DNA from: Astropecten irregularis
Lineage: Eukaryota > Echinodermata > Asteroidea > Paxillosida > Astropectinidae
NCBI GenBank assembly: GCA_963971285.1
Contig: OZ020262.1
Coordinates: forward strand, 11,573,308-11,637,307
Reading direction: 5' to 3'
Length of the DNA stretch: 64,000 bases
Shown: piece after piece, positions 13,245-26,287 of the stretch
Layout of the letters: every line of letters begins with the position of its first letter
Numbering within the stretch: the stretch's first letter is position 1
Made by a program: the position numbers and the translations under genes
Notes under the pieces: model-generated
The model's database searches: none
Told to the model about the DNA's origin: nothing
The model's input: the letters and a program-made list of their open reading frames with translations, nothing else

Positions 13245-13308
13245 AAGGGGGAGGGCTGAGTGCATCAGGGAGGAGCTAGAGGGAGGGTCGAGGAAGGCAA
13301 GATGATAC

Positions 13309-13457
13309 CTACACAGGGACTGGCCGGGTGCGAGAGAGGTCAGGAGGGGGCCTTGCAGGGAGTGTCGGAGGATCTTCTGGCCGGTATCTAAGCTCCAGAC
13401 GATTAGGGATGCCATCTTGATGACGGAACCGGAGGAGACTCGGGACCGGGGGACATG
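13309..13457 (-). CDS. Possible single exon with WD40-like sequence
   Basis: The minus strand has a pyrimidine-rich tract with two candidate acceptors (TTCCTTCAG and, 10 bases on, ATTGCAG) and a GTATCA donor. Using the inner acceptor, the frame reads ...SSGSVIKMASLIVWSLDTGQ then KILRHSLQGPLLTSLAPGQ. The stretch IVWSLDTGQ has the VW..DTG form typical of a WD repeat strand. The block is more GC-rich than its surroundings. Against it: the stronger outer acceptor gives a stop in this frame, and no partner exons were found nearby. It could be an isolated exon of a large gene, a captured fragment, or chance. Confidence 0.3.
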
Positions 13458-15174
13458 CTGCAATCACCTGAAGGAACAAGGGATTCAGAGGCTGGGAGTT
13501 GGCTTGGAGTCAAGAATTCTCTCTTTTGGTGGGGTGGGAGAAGGAGTGGAGATTTTTGTTTCTTTTTTTTTCCCCAAGCAAGAGCAAAACTCGGCAAAGT
13601 AGGAGAAATAAAGATGATACAATAAAGAAGCGCCATCTTGTGAATGAAAGCGGTCAATCCATGATCGTCAAGCCTGACGAGTTTTATGATCAAACCTCAA
13701 AATGTATGAATGTGTGAATTCCTGATTTCATGTGATGTTAATAACTCGCATTGTTCCCACAAAATATTGCATTAGCATTGAAATGAAATATAAGCAGCGG
13801 CTTTTTGAATGATAATTACATGTATGCAAGCCACGAAGTCAGTGTCGTTTGGGTAAATGTGAATCCTATATGAATGGACCGTTCCGGCTTTGCACTTAAG
13901 CATTGTTAAGCCCCGCCAACCTTAGCAACATCACATATTTTACAGAAATGTACCGCGTGTGACTGAGTTTGACCGAGGTAATGGACAATGTGTCCTCCAA
14001 TTGGTCAATGCGCACAGTTTAATTTACAGGCCGGAAGGGTCCATTGTACGTTGCACTTGAAACCGAGGATGAGGAAATATGCACTAGGTGCTGTATACAC
14101 TGAAAGTACATGTAAACGATGACAATTAAGAGATGGCTTTATTTACATACATATACTGTACGTACATTGTATATGACTACATGTACATGTATAACTAAAA
14201 ATTCTACACATTTGGTGTTACAGATCTTTTTTTACAATCTTGTTTCCAAATTCTACCCAATGCCTCCATTGTACTGTAAGTGCAAGTCTGCGACACGAGG
14301 AAGTCGAAATAGGGTGCGACATGAACATTATCAGGCTTAATAATGTAAAGCTGCTAAACATCAAGGTTACGCAATAATAAAGAACATCACTCATGTGTAA
14401 AATGCATCCGGGATGTACAGGTATGTAAGGCCAAGTTGAGGACATCTGGACATATGTATGCACGTACAGTAGGAACAAGTATTAATAAGCGACATAAAAT
14501 ACTTGCTATCCCCTTGCACATAATGTAGTACAATGTACATGTACACATGTATTAATGTACTGTACTAATATAGTGCATCAGGTACAAATTATGTACAATA
14601 CTTACTGTACATCTTAGAAGTACTTCCCCAGTGTGAATAGAAATTGACAGAATGTAGAAATTCACTCATATTATTTTCATCAGGAGGCAGATCGATACAG
14701 CATATTATAAATCCTGTAGGAAGGTCACTCAAACCCTTCTGCCATTTGTCTGTAAAGATACTGTGTTGCTGAATATATCATTTTTGGACTCCTGTGTAGG
14801 CCTACATAAACTTGTACACATGTATGACTTTGGTATCTACGTATACACATGATTAAAATTGCAAATATAGGCCTATGTCAGTCATGTCGGTGGAACCGGA
14901 TACTAGACCATAGATTTCCGCTTAATGGTCAATGTATCATTCTGACTTCCTGGAACAAAGCCCACACAGGTACATGGCGTACAATATGAACAACTGCAAT
15001 ACACTTTAAGTACAAATTACTGAACCTGTACACTATGCCATTACCCGTATACACGGCTAAAAATAAAAAGTGACATCTGCAATACACTTTAATCAAAATA
15101 ATTGAAATACTCGTACAGTACAAATTGACAAGATTCTTCCACTGATCAAAGTCAGCTGTACGTGTAGGCCAACA

Positions 15175-15425
15175 TAAGGCCTTTTCCCACTTGACCAATC
15201 TTGGGGATGGCCCCGGGGTGACGCGGGGGGGTGAAAATAAGCCTCGATTCCCACTTGAAATGTTCACCCCTCCGTCACCCCCGAGCCACCCCTGAGCCAT
15301 CCCCGAGATTGTCTTATCTCCGGGGTTAGTTCAACCCTGCTCGGGACCAGGGTTGAAATTTTCACCCCAGGGTGGCGCCGGGGTGAGTTCACCCCGGGGA
15401 TGAGCGCTCTAGTGGGAAAAGGCCT
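15175..15425. mobile_element. GC-rich MITE with AAGGCCTTTTCCCACT ends
   Basis: Left end AAGGCCTTTTCCCACTTG, right end AGTGGGAAAAGGCCT. The interior is unusually GC-rich (GGGGTGACGCGGGG, CACCCCGGGG) and contains opposed runs of ACCCC and GGGGT. It is flanked by ATA on both sides, consistent with a 3-bp target duplication of a Harbinger-type element. Confidence 0.75.
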
Positions 15426-16381
15426 ATACACATGTACTGTACATGTACATGTGTTTTAAACCTCATATCGGGTGCTCTTCCATAAGAAAATGAACAAGTC
15501 AGAAATGAAGGGGGGCACAGAGACCATAATACAGCCCTCAGTAAAAGCCAAAATGACAAAGGCAGGGATGAGATTGACCAATGATAAAAATGTCTGAAAA
15601 CAGCTGACAGGGAGCGTAAAAAGTCTGAAATCTGAAAATCTCCTATACTTTTTTGTACACAGCCTGTGAGGAAAAAAATCTGAAATCCAAAACAAAAAAG
15701 TCTGAAATCAGATTTTAATCTGAGAAATCTCATCCCTGCAAAAGGTCATGTCGACCTCCGCAAAATGCCACACTAACTACATTCATGTACACGTATGTAC
15801 ATGTAGGGCATACATGTACGGTATGTGTCTTACAACGTACAGGCCTATAATGAGACAATGCCCGGACTGCCCCTTTAAAAAGGAAAAGCCGTATGGCGGA
15901 AGGATGCGAGTGAGTTCATAAAAAGAAGAGAATGACAAGCCTCACGTACCCACAGAATTGATACAGAAATTAATGAAAAGAAATTTGAGCCGTTAACCCC
16001 CAAGGCTTTGCGGTGGTAGTGGACTGGCCGTGCACATTTGTTTTTTTTCCAACGATGAGCTATTTTTTTTAATTGAAATATTCCGAGAATCTTCTTTCCT
16101 TTGGCCTGAGAAGGTCAGATGAAGTCCAGATGAAGTCCCTATACTAGCCATGTGTTATGTCCATCACCAGCCTGAGTGGCTTTGAGACAGTATTGGCATT
16201 TTTATGGGCACAGGATCAGGCATGCATGTCACTGTACAATAACTTGGCTACAGCTTGAACAAAGACAGTATAGCTGCAGTAGCCGCTTTCCATAGACTGT
16301 GTTCAGTTGCAAGCCATAGCCATCCCACTTTATAATGCACATCTTTATAGACTGGTGAAACCATGAAGAAGGTACCAGCTT

Positions 16382-16737
16382 AAAGGTACACGTAGTATAA
16401 TCATACTTTGGTTTTTATCAAAGAAATATCAAGACGGATACAGTAACAGTCATCTGTGAAAATTTCAGTCCCATACGGTGCCCGGCACATTTTGAGAAAA
16501 CAGTGAAAAACTGCCCCAGTATTTCTTAAGTCTTTTCTCTTTTATTTTTAATCTTTTAAAAGATCAAAAAGATTTCCGGTCGTTGTTTTACTCTTTTCTT
16601 GATAAATACAGCATTTCAGGTGGAAAAATGTTAACGGTATGTTTCTACCATTACCATCTTTATACCCTGTAAGTTATACGTGAATCTGTGAAAATATCTG
16701 TTTTGGTATGCTACCAAAGTATGATACTACCTTTAAA
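16382..16737 (-). mobile_element. MITE family A, full-length copy, inverted
   Basis: The left end carries a short ACGTAGTATAAT variation before ATCATACTTTGG; the right end is CTACCAAAGTATGATACTAC followed by CTTTAA. Confidence 0.88.
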
Positions 16738-17056
16738 CATTAATGTTGTACACCATGACAAGACAACTCATCAATTGTACTTGTATACAGAGTCTTCGGT
16801 TATTCTTCCCAGAAACCTGCCACTGTCAAACGGGCGTTCTTCTCCTACTCCAAAACTTTAAGATGCAATAAAGTACCAGCTCGTTGCATTGTGTAATTGA
16901 TGAGCTATATGGCAGAGTAGTCATGACAAGGTCCTCCAGGCAAAAATGATCATCCTTGGGATGACATCAATCATGGACTGTACCTCGAGGCAAGCGATGG
17001 AGATCTGTCTAGAATACTCTGGCTCATTAAAGAGACCATGGGATGACTGTTGCAGT

Positions 17057-17372
17057 TTAAAGGTAGTATCATACTTTGGTAAGAAACCAAAACAGCAATG
17101 TGCACAGATTTACATAAAACTTACTGGGTATGAAGATGGTGCTGGTAGAAACCTAACGTTAAAATTTGTCCGCCTGAAATGGTATATTTATCCAAAAATT
17201 AGTAAAACAACGACCAAAAATCTTTTTGATCATTTAAAAGATCAAAAGTAAAAGAGAAAAGACATAAGAAATACTGTGTCCGTTTTTCACTGTTTTCTCA
17301 AAAAGTAGGCACCGTATGGGACTGAAATTTTCACAGATGACTGTGACTGTATCTTTCTTGATATTTTTTGCA
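17057..17372 (+). mobile_element. MITE family A, right end lost
   Basis: Starts TTTAAAGGTAGTATCATAC, matches the family through the central palindrome and CTTGATATTTTT, then similarity ends without the terminal repeat. It sits 320 bp from another copy in the opposite orientation. Confidence 0.85.
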
Positions 17373-19962
17373 CGAGAATGATCAATTTAACCTCTTCCTT
17401 TGCTGCAGTGTGCGTGCAAATTGGTTTGTTTTCTAGGAAATTAGAAGTCAAAACTTCCCGCCCACTGCCCGGTTCATTGACGTTGAGGAGAGATTCAGCC
17501 CACTTCCTCCAAAATACAGACGAAGATTGTGTACTAAAAGACGAGTTTCATTAGCACTGTCGGAGGGAAGCTTCAATAATTGTTTGTGCGTGGTGACTCT
17601 TCTGACACGAAAGACTGACTTTTCTCAAATTAACGACTTTGAGTTCTATTATTTCCACCCGAACCTCAAAAACATCCGTGCAGTCGGCTCTTCGTGGCTT
17701 GACTGACATCGGAGATGTATGATGAAGAGGTTGATTCATTGACAGCCATGATGTGTCACCCGACCAGAATGGGCCAATTAAGACGATACGTATTTTGCGC
17801 TGCCGTCTACACGTAATATTATTCAAGGTTAAAGGTTTTACTGTCCTCAGTCAGTCATACAAGTGACGTACTGTACAATACAAGTACAAAAGTATATAAA
17901 TTTCAAATATCTTTAAACACAGGCATGCAACTTGGACATTTACATGTAAGTTCAACAAAACTGAGGAAAGACCAATCTTTACCAAACTTTGTGCCGCATT
18001 TTTCGCTTTTTAACATGATTTACATGTATAAAAGTGGAAAAAAAGGAAATCAGCTGATCCAAGTTGCATGAAAAGTTGCGTGCCTGTATACACTGTACAC
18101 GTACATGTACTGTACATGTAACATGTACAATACAATATTGGAAAAAGGCTAATTTCAAAAGCACTATTGATTGGCACAATTAGGGACTACAAGAATTACC
18201 TCTATAATCTAGTTCCAGTGTAGCCGACAAAAAATGTGATATGGGCAAGAATCATACGGCTGATTTATGACGGTGTACAGATGAACCTGTCAGCTATCTG
18301 GCAGAAAGGACTGAATACTCATATCAACCTGGCCGCCACTTTACAACGGAAATTGGCTTTGATAATCCTTGGTCATCTGCTGACTCACAACGTTTAGATG
18401 TCCTCTACCATGTCTACGTGTGTACAGTATGACAGTGAAGGCCTACAGTACATTTATCACAAGAAAGTGATCACAGTGTAAACCAGTGACCTTCAAGTTC
18501 AACTTTCAAGTTCAAACAAAATGTAGAACTTCCTTTATAACAATTAGATCAGATTCAATTAATTGACCATTACGAGTAGGTTCAGTGGCATGTAATTGAC
18601 CAAGGGTCAATTTTTTTAGGAGGCCACATCAGGGGCAAGCATTTTTCAAGGAGAGACCTGGAGATGAAGAAGTGACCATCAAAAGTAAAATTTTACATAA
18701 AAGGCAATTCTTCAAAAATCAAGATTCAAATGGGATGGGTGGGGAGTGGGAGAGGCATACAGTATGTGCCTCTCACCATACATGTAGTTACAGTAGTATG
18801 CCACTGGCACTGAGTATGCTGAATGAGTCAGACTACATGTGCATGTTACTTTGTACAGCTTTACCCCTACTACATGTAGATCATGTACAGTGTACATGTA
18901 ATGAATGCACCAGACAACTTGTGACATTCTGTGTGCATACGATTACGTGTACAAATATACACATTGTACTATACAGTACATACTTACATAATGTACATGA
19001 ACGTACACATGTATGTATTTTCTAATGTTTGTATACAGTACATGTACACACAGTATAATAACTTAATAACTTTATGCATGATGATACTCATGTTCAAGTA
19101 CATGTACAGTGTATACACGTACATGTACATCCGTACATGTTGCAATTTATACCGTACATGGACATGTTCACTGTAGTATTTCTAAATCTAGTATGTCGTA
19201 TTGATGACTCACTGCTGCTTATGTCCACATGTGGGCGACACAATATACAACGACCACACTCATTATTTGACAAATGTCACCCACATGCGCCGCATCCTGA
19301 AATTAATGTACATATCAGCATTTCTCTGAAACTCCATAAAATGTGAATACCGTAATACTACATACTTTGTACATCGTTAAGTGCTTTTTAAAGTAGACTG
19401 GAACTTGAAAGAAAACCAGCATTTACAAAATGAACTTAAATACACTACGCAATCAGTAGTAATCTCAAAGAACAAAATACAAACTCACGTAAACAGTACT
19501 AAACAGTTGAAGAAAAATTGTCAGAAGAGAAGAATTGATTTACAACATGTATTTGAGAGTACCCACCTAAAACTTCCAAAACTGAATGCCAAATTGTGGA
19601 TGCCGTTCCGCCGCTCAAGAATCACAAACTTATATTCCTAACGTAACATGTCCGTGTCCGTGTACATGTACGTACAAACTAGACGAGTCAGCTTGGCTCG
19701 GTTGAACCAGTGCATAGAATGTCAGAGTGCACACTGCAATGCATCCACACGTGTCTGACCGTATCACTCCCTCTATACACTGTGTGTCAGTATGCATGGG
19801 CCTGTCAAGTGACACAGTTTCTATAATCTTGTCATGACGGCTGGCAACGACTCGATGAGATATGACCATTATCATTGGTCCATCAGACAGACCCGCCCCC
19901 CTCTCTCTTGAAACCAAACCGATGATAGTGCATACGAGTCAGCTCCAGGAATAAACAAATCT

Positions 19963-20166
19963 AGGGCCTTTCTCAAAGCTCGGCTCCGGCTCCGGCTCTG
20001 GCTTCGTCTCTGTTTTCATAGGCTTAAAATATGGGTTGTGGTATTCCATTAAAGCTGAAGCTCTGTTGTCCTTTTCAAACCAGAGAATCTACTTCCTATC
20101 TGCAGTCAAATGCCTCTATTTTGATACAGGTCTGTAATTTTGAAATGGATTCAGGAAATGGAGCCA

Positions 20167-20208
<42 letters not shown>

Positions 20209-20225
20209 AGCTTTGAGAAAGGCCC
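19963..20225. mobile_element. MITE family C with expanded GGAGCC repeat
   Basis: Left end GGGCCTTTCTCAAAGCTCGG with CGGCTC repeats; right end GAGCTTTGAGAAAGGCCCC. The internal sequence CCTTTTCAAACCAGAGAATC is shared with the copy at 44192. The right arm has grown into about six GGAGCC units. Confidence 0.8.
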
Positions 20226-20934
20226 CTTAAAGGAGTATCGCCTAGAACCAACACAGTATGTACAAGTACAGTACCGGGTTAAAGGTAGACATTCTACATA
20301 CCGATAGCTGGTGGCTACTGCACTTGGGTACGGTGGAGGGGGGCTTTAATTTAAGCTTTATTAATCTCTATCAGCCTACTCTATTTACTTTCGGTGAGAT
20401 CATCTGCGGGAATGGATTTTTATCTAATTATACGGCGGCCTCCCCTCAAAAGCCTGGTGTTTGGGGGGCATTTTTCTATGAGGCAGGTGGTGTTGTTTTT
20501 ATCCGACGACTCAAAATGTAAACAGGTGCCGAGAAATGAATCATTTAAATTGACAGTATAACCCAGCGTCTCCTACACAAATCATTTTTATGTTAAGCAT
20601 AATTTATTTGTTTCTCTAAGAAACATACTGTACATACATGTGTTTTCTTAATAAAAATTTATATCAGTCCATAATCGGAGGCGTGGGCCACAGTGCACAT
20701 ACAATTCAAGTACAGTACATGTATGTACGCACATACAAACTCTGTCTCTTAAAGGTCATGGCCAACTCAACTTCAAGACAAAAATCTTTTCTTGCGTTTC
20801 CTATTTCCTTGCCAATTAACTTCTTCTTTTTTTTTAGAGCTCAGTTGTCTTGCTAGGTTTTTCCCATGCAAGCAAGTTAGCCAAGGTCTTCACGCCCATA
20901 ACGTAGGTTTGACTACTAGTACATGCAATAACAA

Positions 20935-21193
20935 GGGGCCAATTTCATACAGATGCTTAGCACAAAACATCGCTAAGCAAGTAAGCATGACATTTCTGCC
21001 TTATTAAAAACAGGATTAACAACCAAATTTCCATGCGTTGTGTATTACATGTACTTGTGATTGTTCTTTGGCTGTTGTTCACTGATGACCATGAATATCA
21101 AATCAAATTTTCAATGGTGGTTTGTTTTATTGGGCAAGCCATTTTTGTGCTGAGCAATTGTTGGTGCATAAGCAGCTCTATAAAATTGGTCCC
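20935..21193 (+). mobile_element. MITE family B, near full length
   Basis: GGGGCCAATTTCATACAGATG and GCTTAGCAC at the left; CTCTATAAAATTGGTCCC at the right. The interior (TTGTTCTTTGGCTGTTGTTC) is shared with the copies at 34515, 42964, 54181 and 58453. Confidence 0.85.
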
Positions 21194-21728
21194 TGGCAAC
21201 TTTTAAAGGAATGCTTTGAGTTCGAGGTAGCTGACTCCAACACAAGGCACCAGCAAATTAAGCAAAATTTCAGGAGCACAAAAGTCTTAAATTCTGGCAG
21301 TTTCTTGGTCTCACTATCCCAATGAAAATCATATGACAAATTCAACAATGAAATGTCATTATTTCTTATTGGAGATTGCCTGGAACTGATTGCCTGTACA
21401 TTTCCTTGTGCGACATCAGAACAGTCTTAATGAGTTAGACATGTTTGTTTAATAGAGGAACAATGTAAGAAGCAAGGAGCCTCAGTAATTCTGCTGCATT
21501 CATATGATGGATGAAACGTCACGCCATCTTTAGTATTTTTATTTTTAGGTCAATCCGAGCGGTAAGCCGATAAGTCAGCTCTTTCTTATTAGGGGAAAAA
21601 TATTCCAGTGCAGTTCATGTAAGCCCATGCATGCCAGTGGCATGACTGCATATAAATAGCAGTTGCAGAGTGTAAGTCTGCTGGGGCCCCTTACCAAAAC
21701 ACTAAGCATTTGTATACATACATGTACA

Positions 21729-21955
21729 TGTACGTGTGGGGTGCTGTGGCCTAGTGGTCTGGTGTGTTCAACTCAAAGTCTTGTGGTAAATCTACAGATT
21801 GTGGGTTCGAATCCAGCCATGGGTTAATGGAGCTTGCGTCCTTGGGCAAGACCTTTGTCACATATTGCTCCTCTTCACCCAGGTGTAAATGGGTACCTGT
21901 GAGGGTAGAGATCTTTGTGGTTTGATTAGCCTCTGTGCACTGAATACAGCAGGGG
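21729..21955 (+). mobile_element. tRNA-derived SINE (SINE1 family), 3' truncated
   Basis: Pol III A-box-like TGGCCTAGTGGTCTGG and B-box GGGTTCGAATCC stand 50-60 bp apart, as in a Ser/Leu-type tRNA with a long variable arm. The body CTTGGGCAAGACCTTTG ... GTGTAAATGGGTACCTG is typical of marine invertebrate SINEs. The second, longer copy is at 50944. Confidence 0.85.
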
Positions 21956-21971
21956 GGGGGGCTGTATACTC

Positions 21972-22035
21972 TATACGATAATCTGTGAACATTTCTGTTT
22001 TTGGTCTCTTACCAAAGTATGATACTACTTTTAAC
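21972..22035 (-). mobile_element. MITE family A, terminal fragment
   Basis: Only about 60 bp of one end: ATCTGTGAACATTTCTG then CTTACCAAAGTATGATACTAC. It abuts the end of the SINE copy. Confidence 0.75.
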
Positions 22036-22407
22036 CGAGGGAGAATCTAATTCATGCTTTTGGAAATTCAGTGTGCTTAATAGGCAGCTTGGATGAAATT
22101 GGCCCCTCATTGCCGTAATGTTTATTAAAATTGAATGAATTTTGCAAATGAAGTCATCTCCTGACTGGCTGAGTGGTTGAGCCTGGAGGGGATATGCACA
22201 GTTCCTTGAAGGATTTGATGTGGAGCATATGGCTCCTGTGACCAGTCATGCTCCGGTGGACAGAGGAGTCTTTATGATTAGGAACTGATGACATTAAAAC
22301 TAGATATTGGCCAACTCGTCATAATCGTATTGTGGTATTTACATGTACATGTAGGAGGGTTAGGGTTAACTGTCTTCTTACTGGAAATTGTATAGTATTT
22401 CTAACAT

Positions 22408-22624
22408 GCTAGGAGTTAGGAGGGCCTGATGTGTTTCGATCTTAGCAGGATCTTTCTCAAAGGACGCATTTCGATCCTAGCAGGATCTTTCTCAAAGGAT
22501 GCATACAATTTCGATCCTATCAGGATCTTTCTCAAAGGCTATTTAAAGCTCTCCTAACTTTAAGCATTTGATATATTTCAGGTCATTATTTTGGTTGAGG
22601 AGCAGTTTGCAGCAGTTTATTACT
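22408..22624. repeat. Family D repeat, three degenerate units
   Basis: GGAGTTAGGAGGGCCTGATG, then three GATCCTAGCAGGATCTTTCTC-like cores, then the constant flank TAAGCATTTGATATATTTC ... GCAGCAGTTTATTAC also seen at 11250 and 29905. Confidence 0.8.
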
Positions 22625-22826
22625 TGTATTGTATTTATAAAAGCGCCTTAATTACATTAAACTTCAAAGCGGCATGTTGTGGCTTGGAACTTTCCAGAAA
22701 GCTTAAAGAGTGCTCTTCGGGATGTAACATTGTGCAGTAACACAGACACGACAGACAGTGTTGCATCTTGTTTTTGAGCAAGCATTTTGGAGATTTGGTC
22801 CAAGTTTTGCCATCAAAGCCAACTGT

Positions 22827-23188
22827 TAAAGGTTGTATTATACTTTGGTAAGAGACCAAAACAGAACTGTTCACAGATTTACATATAGGTATGAAGATGA
22901 TGCTGGTAGAAACCTACCGTTAAAATATTTCCGCCTGAAATGGTGTATTTTTATCCAAAAAATTAGTCAAACAACGACCGAAAATATTTTGATCTTTTAA
23001 AAGATCAAAAATGAAAGAGACTACTTTAATGAGAAATACTGTAGCCGTTTTTCACTGTTTTCACAAAAAGTGGGCACCGTATGGGACTGAAATGTTCACA
23101 GATGACTGTTACTGTATCTGTCTTGATACTTTTTTCCCATGAATCTGTATTTCCTTGATAAAAACCAAAGTATGATATTACCTTTAAG
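22827..23188 (+). mobile_element. MITE family A, full-length copy
   Basis: TTAAAGGTTGTATTATACTTTG at the left, AAACCAAAGTATGATATTAC at the right followed by CTTTAA. Internal palindrome GATCTTTTAAAAGATC is present. Confidence 0.9.
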
Positions 23189-23867
23189 CACAAACATTTT
23201 TCAAAAGCATGAATTAGATTCTTCCTCGGTTAAACAGCATTTCACCGAACAGATTTAGTGTGGCCGACTATACGTCTGCTTGGAGACTCATAAAGAAACT
23301 CCCGGCCGACAGTTGATTTTATTTAGCGGTTCTTTATTGCTCATAATCCAATTTTACTGCTTAGGCAGCTCTATCCAATTGGCCCCGGTTGCATGTACAT
23401 TTTAGGATATTAGGGCTTGGCTTTATTTTGTCATCACAATGAAAAATTGGAAAATGAAATTTAGAGATGATGATGAAATAGGCCTAAGTAATGAAGTGGA
23501 AGTCTTCTTCTATACATGTACTGTACGTATATTTGGGTCGCACTGCAAATAGTCGCGCTGTTTTGGTGTGTGAGAACGTACATGTACCTATAATGTCGCG
23601 GTGCCTTGCTGGGAATGTAAATATAGACAACAACTGTGGCCCACTTTCAAGGGTCTGTTACACCGACTCCCTATGGAGTCCAGATGGTAATATTCTGGAG
23701 TTATTAATGAAGATACTGCAGTAACCTTGGAGTGTCTTGTGATGTGCCAGGGGTGAGGCAGGAGCGTAATTAAGAGGGACAGCAACATCAAGGCTATGGC
23801 TTGGTCAGCATGCCTGTCTGCAATGAAGCTTTTGTTGCAAATTATTAGTTATAATCAGCCATAGCCA

Positions 23868-24246
23868 TAAAGGTAGTATCATACTTTGGTTTTTGTCAAA
23901 GAAATGCAGATTCATGGGCAAAAATATCACGAGGAAGATACAGTAACAGTCATCTTTGAAAATTTCAGTCCCATACAGTGCCCACTTTTTGAGAAAACAG
24001 TGGAAAAAAAAAAACGGCCAAAGTATTTCTTAAGTCTTTTCTCTTTTTTTTATGATCTTAAAAAGATCAAATATAATTTTGGTTACTGGTTTTCTGGATA
24101 AATACAGCATTTGAGGTAAACATTTTAACGGTATGCTTCTACACCATCACCATCTTCATACCCTGTAAGTTACACGTAAATCTGTGAAGTTTCCTGTTTC
24201 GGTATGCTACCAAAGTATGATACACGTACTACATTGTTCCTTTAAC
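23868..24246 (-). mobile_element. MITE family A, full-length copy, inverted
   Basis: TAAAGGTAGTATCATACTTTG at the left; CTACCAAAGTATGATACACG at the right, with a short interruption before CTTTAA. Confidence 0.87.
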
Positions 24247-25009
24247 TTTCATCAGTAGCTGTAGCCGTTAATTAAGATCCGGGCTTTGTCGCATTATTGA
24301 CAGTATTGAATAAATTGGAAAAAAAGGCCCCAACCCGTTTCACACAAAAAGAAAAGGTGTCATAAATATATATCCATAATATTGTACATCATACAATGTA
24401 CACAAAAGAAAACTTAAAGAAACTGTATAATACGTACATGTATTGCGGCAATCCTCATCTGAAAATGATCTTTTTAGGACTAGCCTGGGCACTGGGCAGA
24501 AGCCATACAAATTACAATTAACCGTTTATCAATTCATCACGGTATAGACCTACTCCTAGTGCATAATAGTCCAACCAAGCATCAAGAAATATCAAGTTGC
24601 AGCTAAATTTAACCCCAGATGACAAAGCACTGCATCTACCCATCATAAGACGGGAGAAAGTTTACCTGTACATGTGTACATATGTACATGTGTACTGTAC
24701 ATGTACTAACGTCCTTATTGTGCAAGCAGTTAGCATTTCATCAATTTGGCATTATTTATTCATAGAAGCTCTATGGCATACTGTGCAGTTGATCACAGAC
24801 AGATTTCGTATTAGCTTTCAATTCCGGAGATTTTGAAGTTCAGTTCATCTCGAGTTCGTGAGGATGGGATTTCAGTTTGTCTGGTTTGAGAGCTGAAATC
24901 AAGATGACAACATGGTCCGTTGTCATTTACAGAGACTGGATCTGCGATGAGACATGAATATCGTCGGACTGTCGAGATTCATTCTAAAAACATTTATAAC
25001 AATTTATTG

Positions 25010-25108
25010 TGATATAATAATTGATCTGGATCCCATTTTAGCGTACCCTGCATAGGACGTGGATCCCTAAATCTGGGATCCTTTGCATTAAACAAACAGG
25101 TCCATGTG
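25010..25108. mobile_element. MITE family J fragment
   Basis: CATTTTAGCGTACCCTGCAT, AGGACGTGGATCCC and AATCTGGGATCCT correspond to the element at 46188-46315 in DYNLT2B intron 4. One end is missing. Confidence 0.7.
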
Positions 25109-25948
25109 GGTATCACATTTTATCAGTAGTTTACTGGTTTAATGATACTGTGTGTTATAAATGTGCAGTATGTACATGATATGTATACTTACTAATGATA
25201 TGTATACTTACTAGTACTTACATAAATGTACACGTATTTATGTACGTAGTCCTTGCCCTCCCCTTTTACATGTTATTTAACATTACATCACACTGTGCAT
25301 GCATCATTTATAATTGTACTGCATTCCATCATACTGTATGAGGACATCATAAAGTTATCAGTAGCTACATGTACATGTATGTACATGTACGTAACTGTGT
25401 GATGTTAGCTGATAAATAGCGTTCCGCACTAATGACGTCACACCATGCATGCACGCGCACACATACATCTTCTACTCACCACACGTTTGCATGGCCACGT
25501 TGCAATGTTTGTCTGAGGTTCGGTGCTATTTTTAGCGCAAATGCGCAGTGCTATTGTTGTAGGCCCTGCCTCTTCCCTGTGTCCTTACTAGCAAGACCAC
25601 TGCAGAAGGAACACGGTGCCTGTACAGAACACTGTCAGCTAATAATGTGTGTCTAACAAAATGAACATCAAAATTAGTGGACACCCCATCAGCTACAGAA
25701 CAGCATACACCTCACCTGAAAACTACATCAAGCTACTGCAGTCAAAATTAGTTTAACAGATATCAATAATGTCAGCATGAATGAAGGTCATGGTCGACAC
25801 ATACTGTACATTATACTAATTAACAATATTGGCTTTCCCAGTTTCAATTCCTTGTTGTTGTTAATGCAAGGAAATTCAGGTAACAAGCCTACAAAATCAA
25901 ATACTTCCTGTTGGGGAAGTATTGCCAGCTGACAATGGGCCTGCCATA

Positions 25949-26287
25949 AGGCCGGGAAATAAAATTTTTGTGTTGCCCTCAAATGGAAAAATTTAAATTT
26001 TCGGTCTGTCGGACGATTTTCTTTTTTTCTTTTTTTTTTGGCCAACTTTCAAACATGATTTTATCGCGAATACCAAGCAGAATGTATGGTCACCAGGGCT
26101 TATAAATCAACAGTCTTGGGTCGTTTTGAGGAGACACACTTTTTTACTGCTAAATCTTACATTTTCTGTCAAAAATAGTGAGTTTTTATAAGTTTAAGGA
26201 CTCGGAAAAAAAAAAAATCCAGACCCAAAGTTTTGGCATTTTACGGTCGGTCGCTGAGGGCAACACAAATTTGTTTTTGTTTCAGCC
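25949..26287. mobile_element. MITE family H, about 340 bp
   Basis: Left AGGCCGGGAAATAAAATTTT and TGTGTTGCCCTCA; right TGAGGGCAACACAAATTTG and TTGTTTCAGCCT. The right interior word TTTTACGGTCGG is shared with the element at 47586, so the two are probably related. Confidence 0.75.

Larger units (their letters stand above)
8605..13308. other. Non-coding stretch, repeats only
   Basis: Apart from the listed repeats I see no exon with paired splice sites and conserved protein sequence. Short open frames here have no recognisable composition. Confidence 0.5.

Noticed and set aside
15389-15733. 114-residue minus-strand frame rich in Phe, Leu and Ser
   Set aside because: Starts in unique AT-rich DNA and runs into the GC-rich MITE end; repeated TCTGAAATC words explain the composition.
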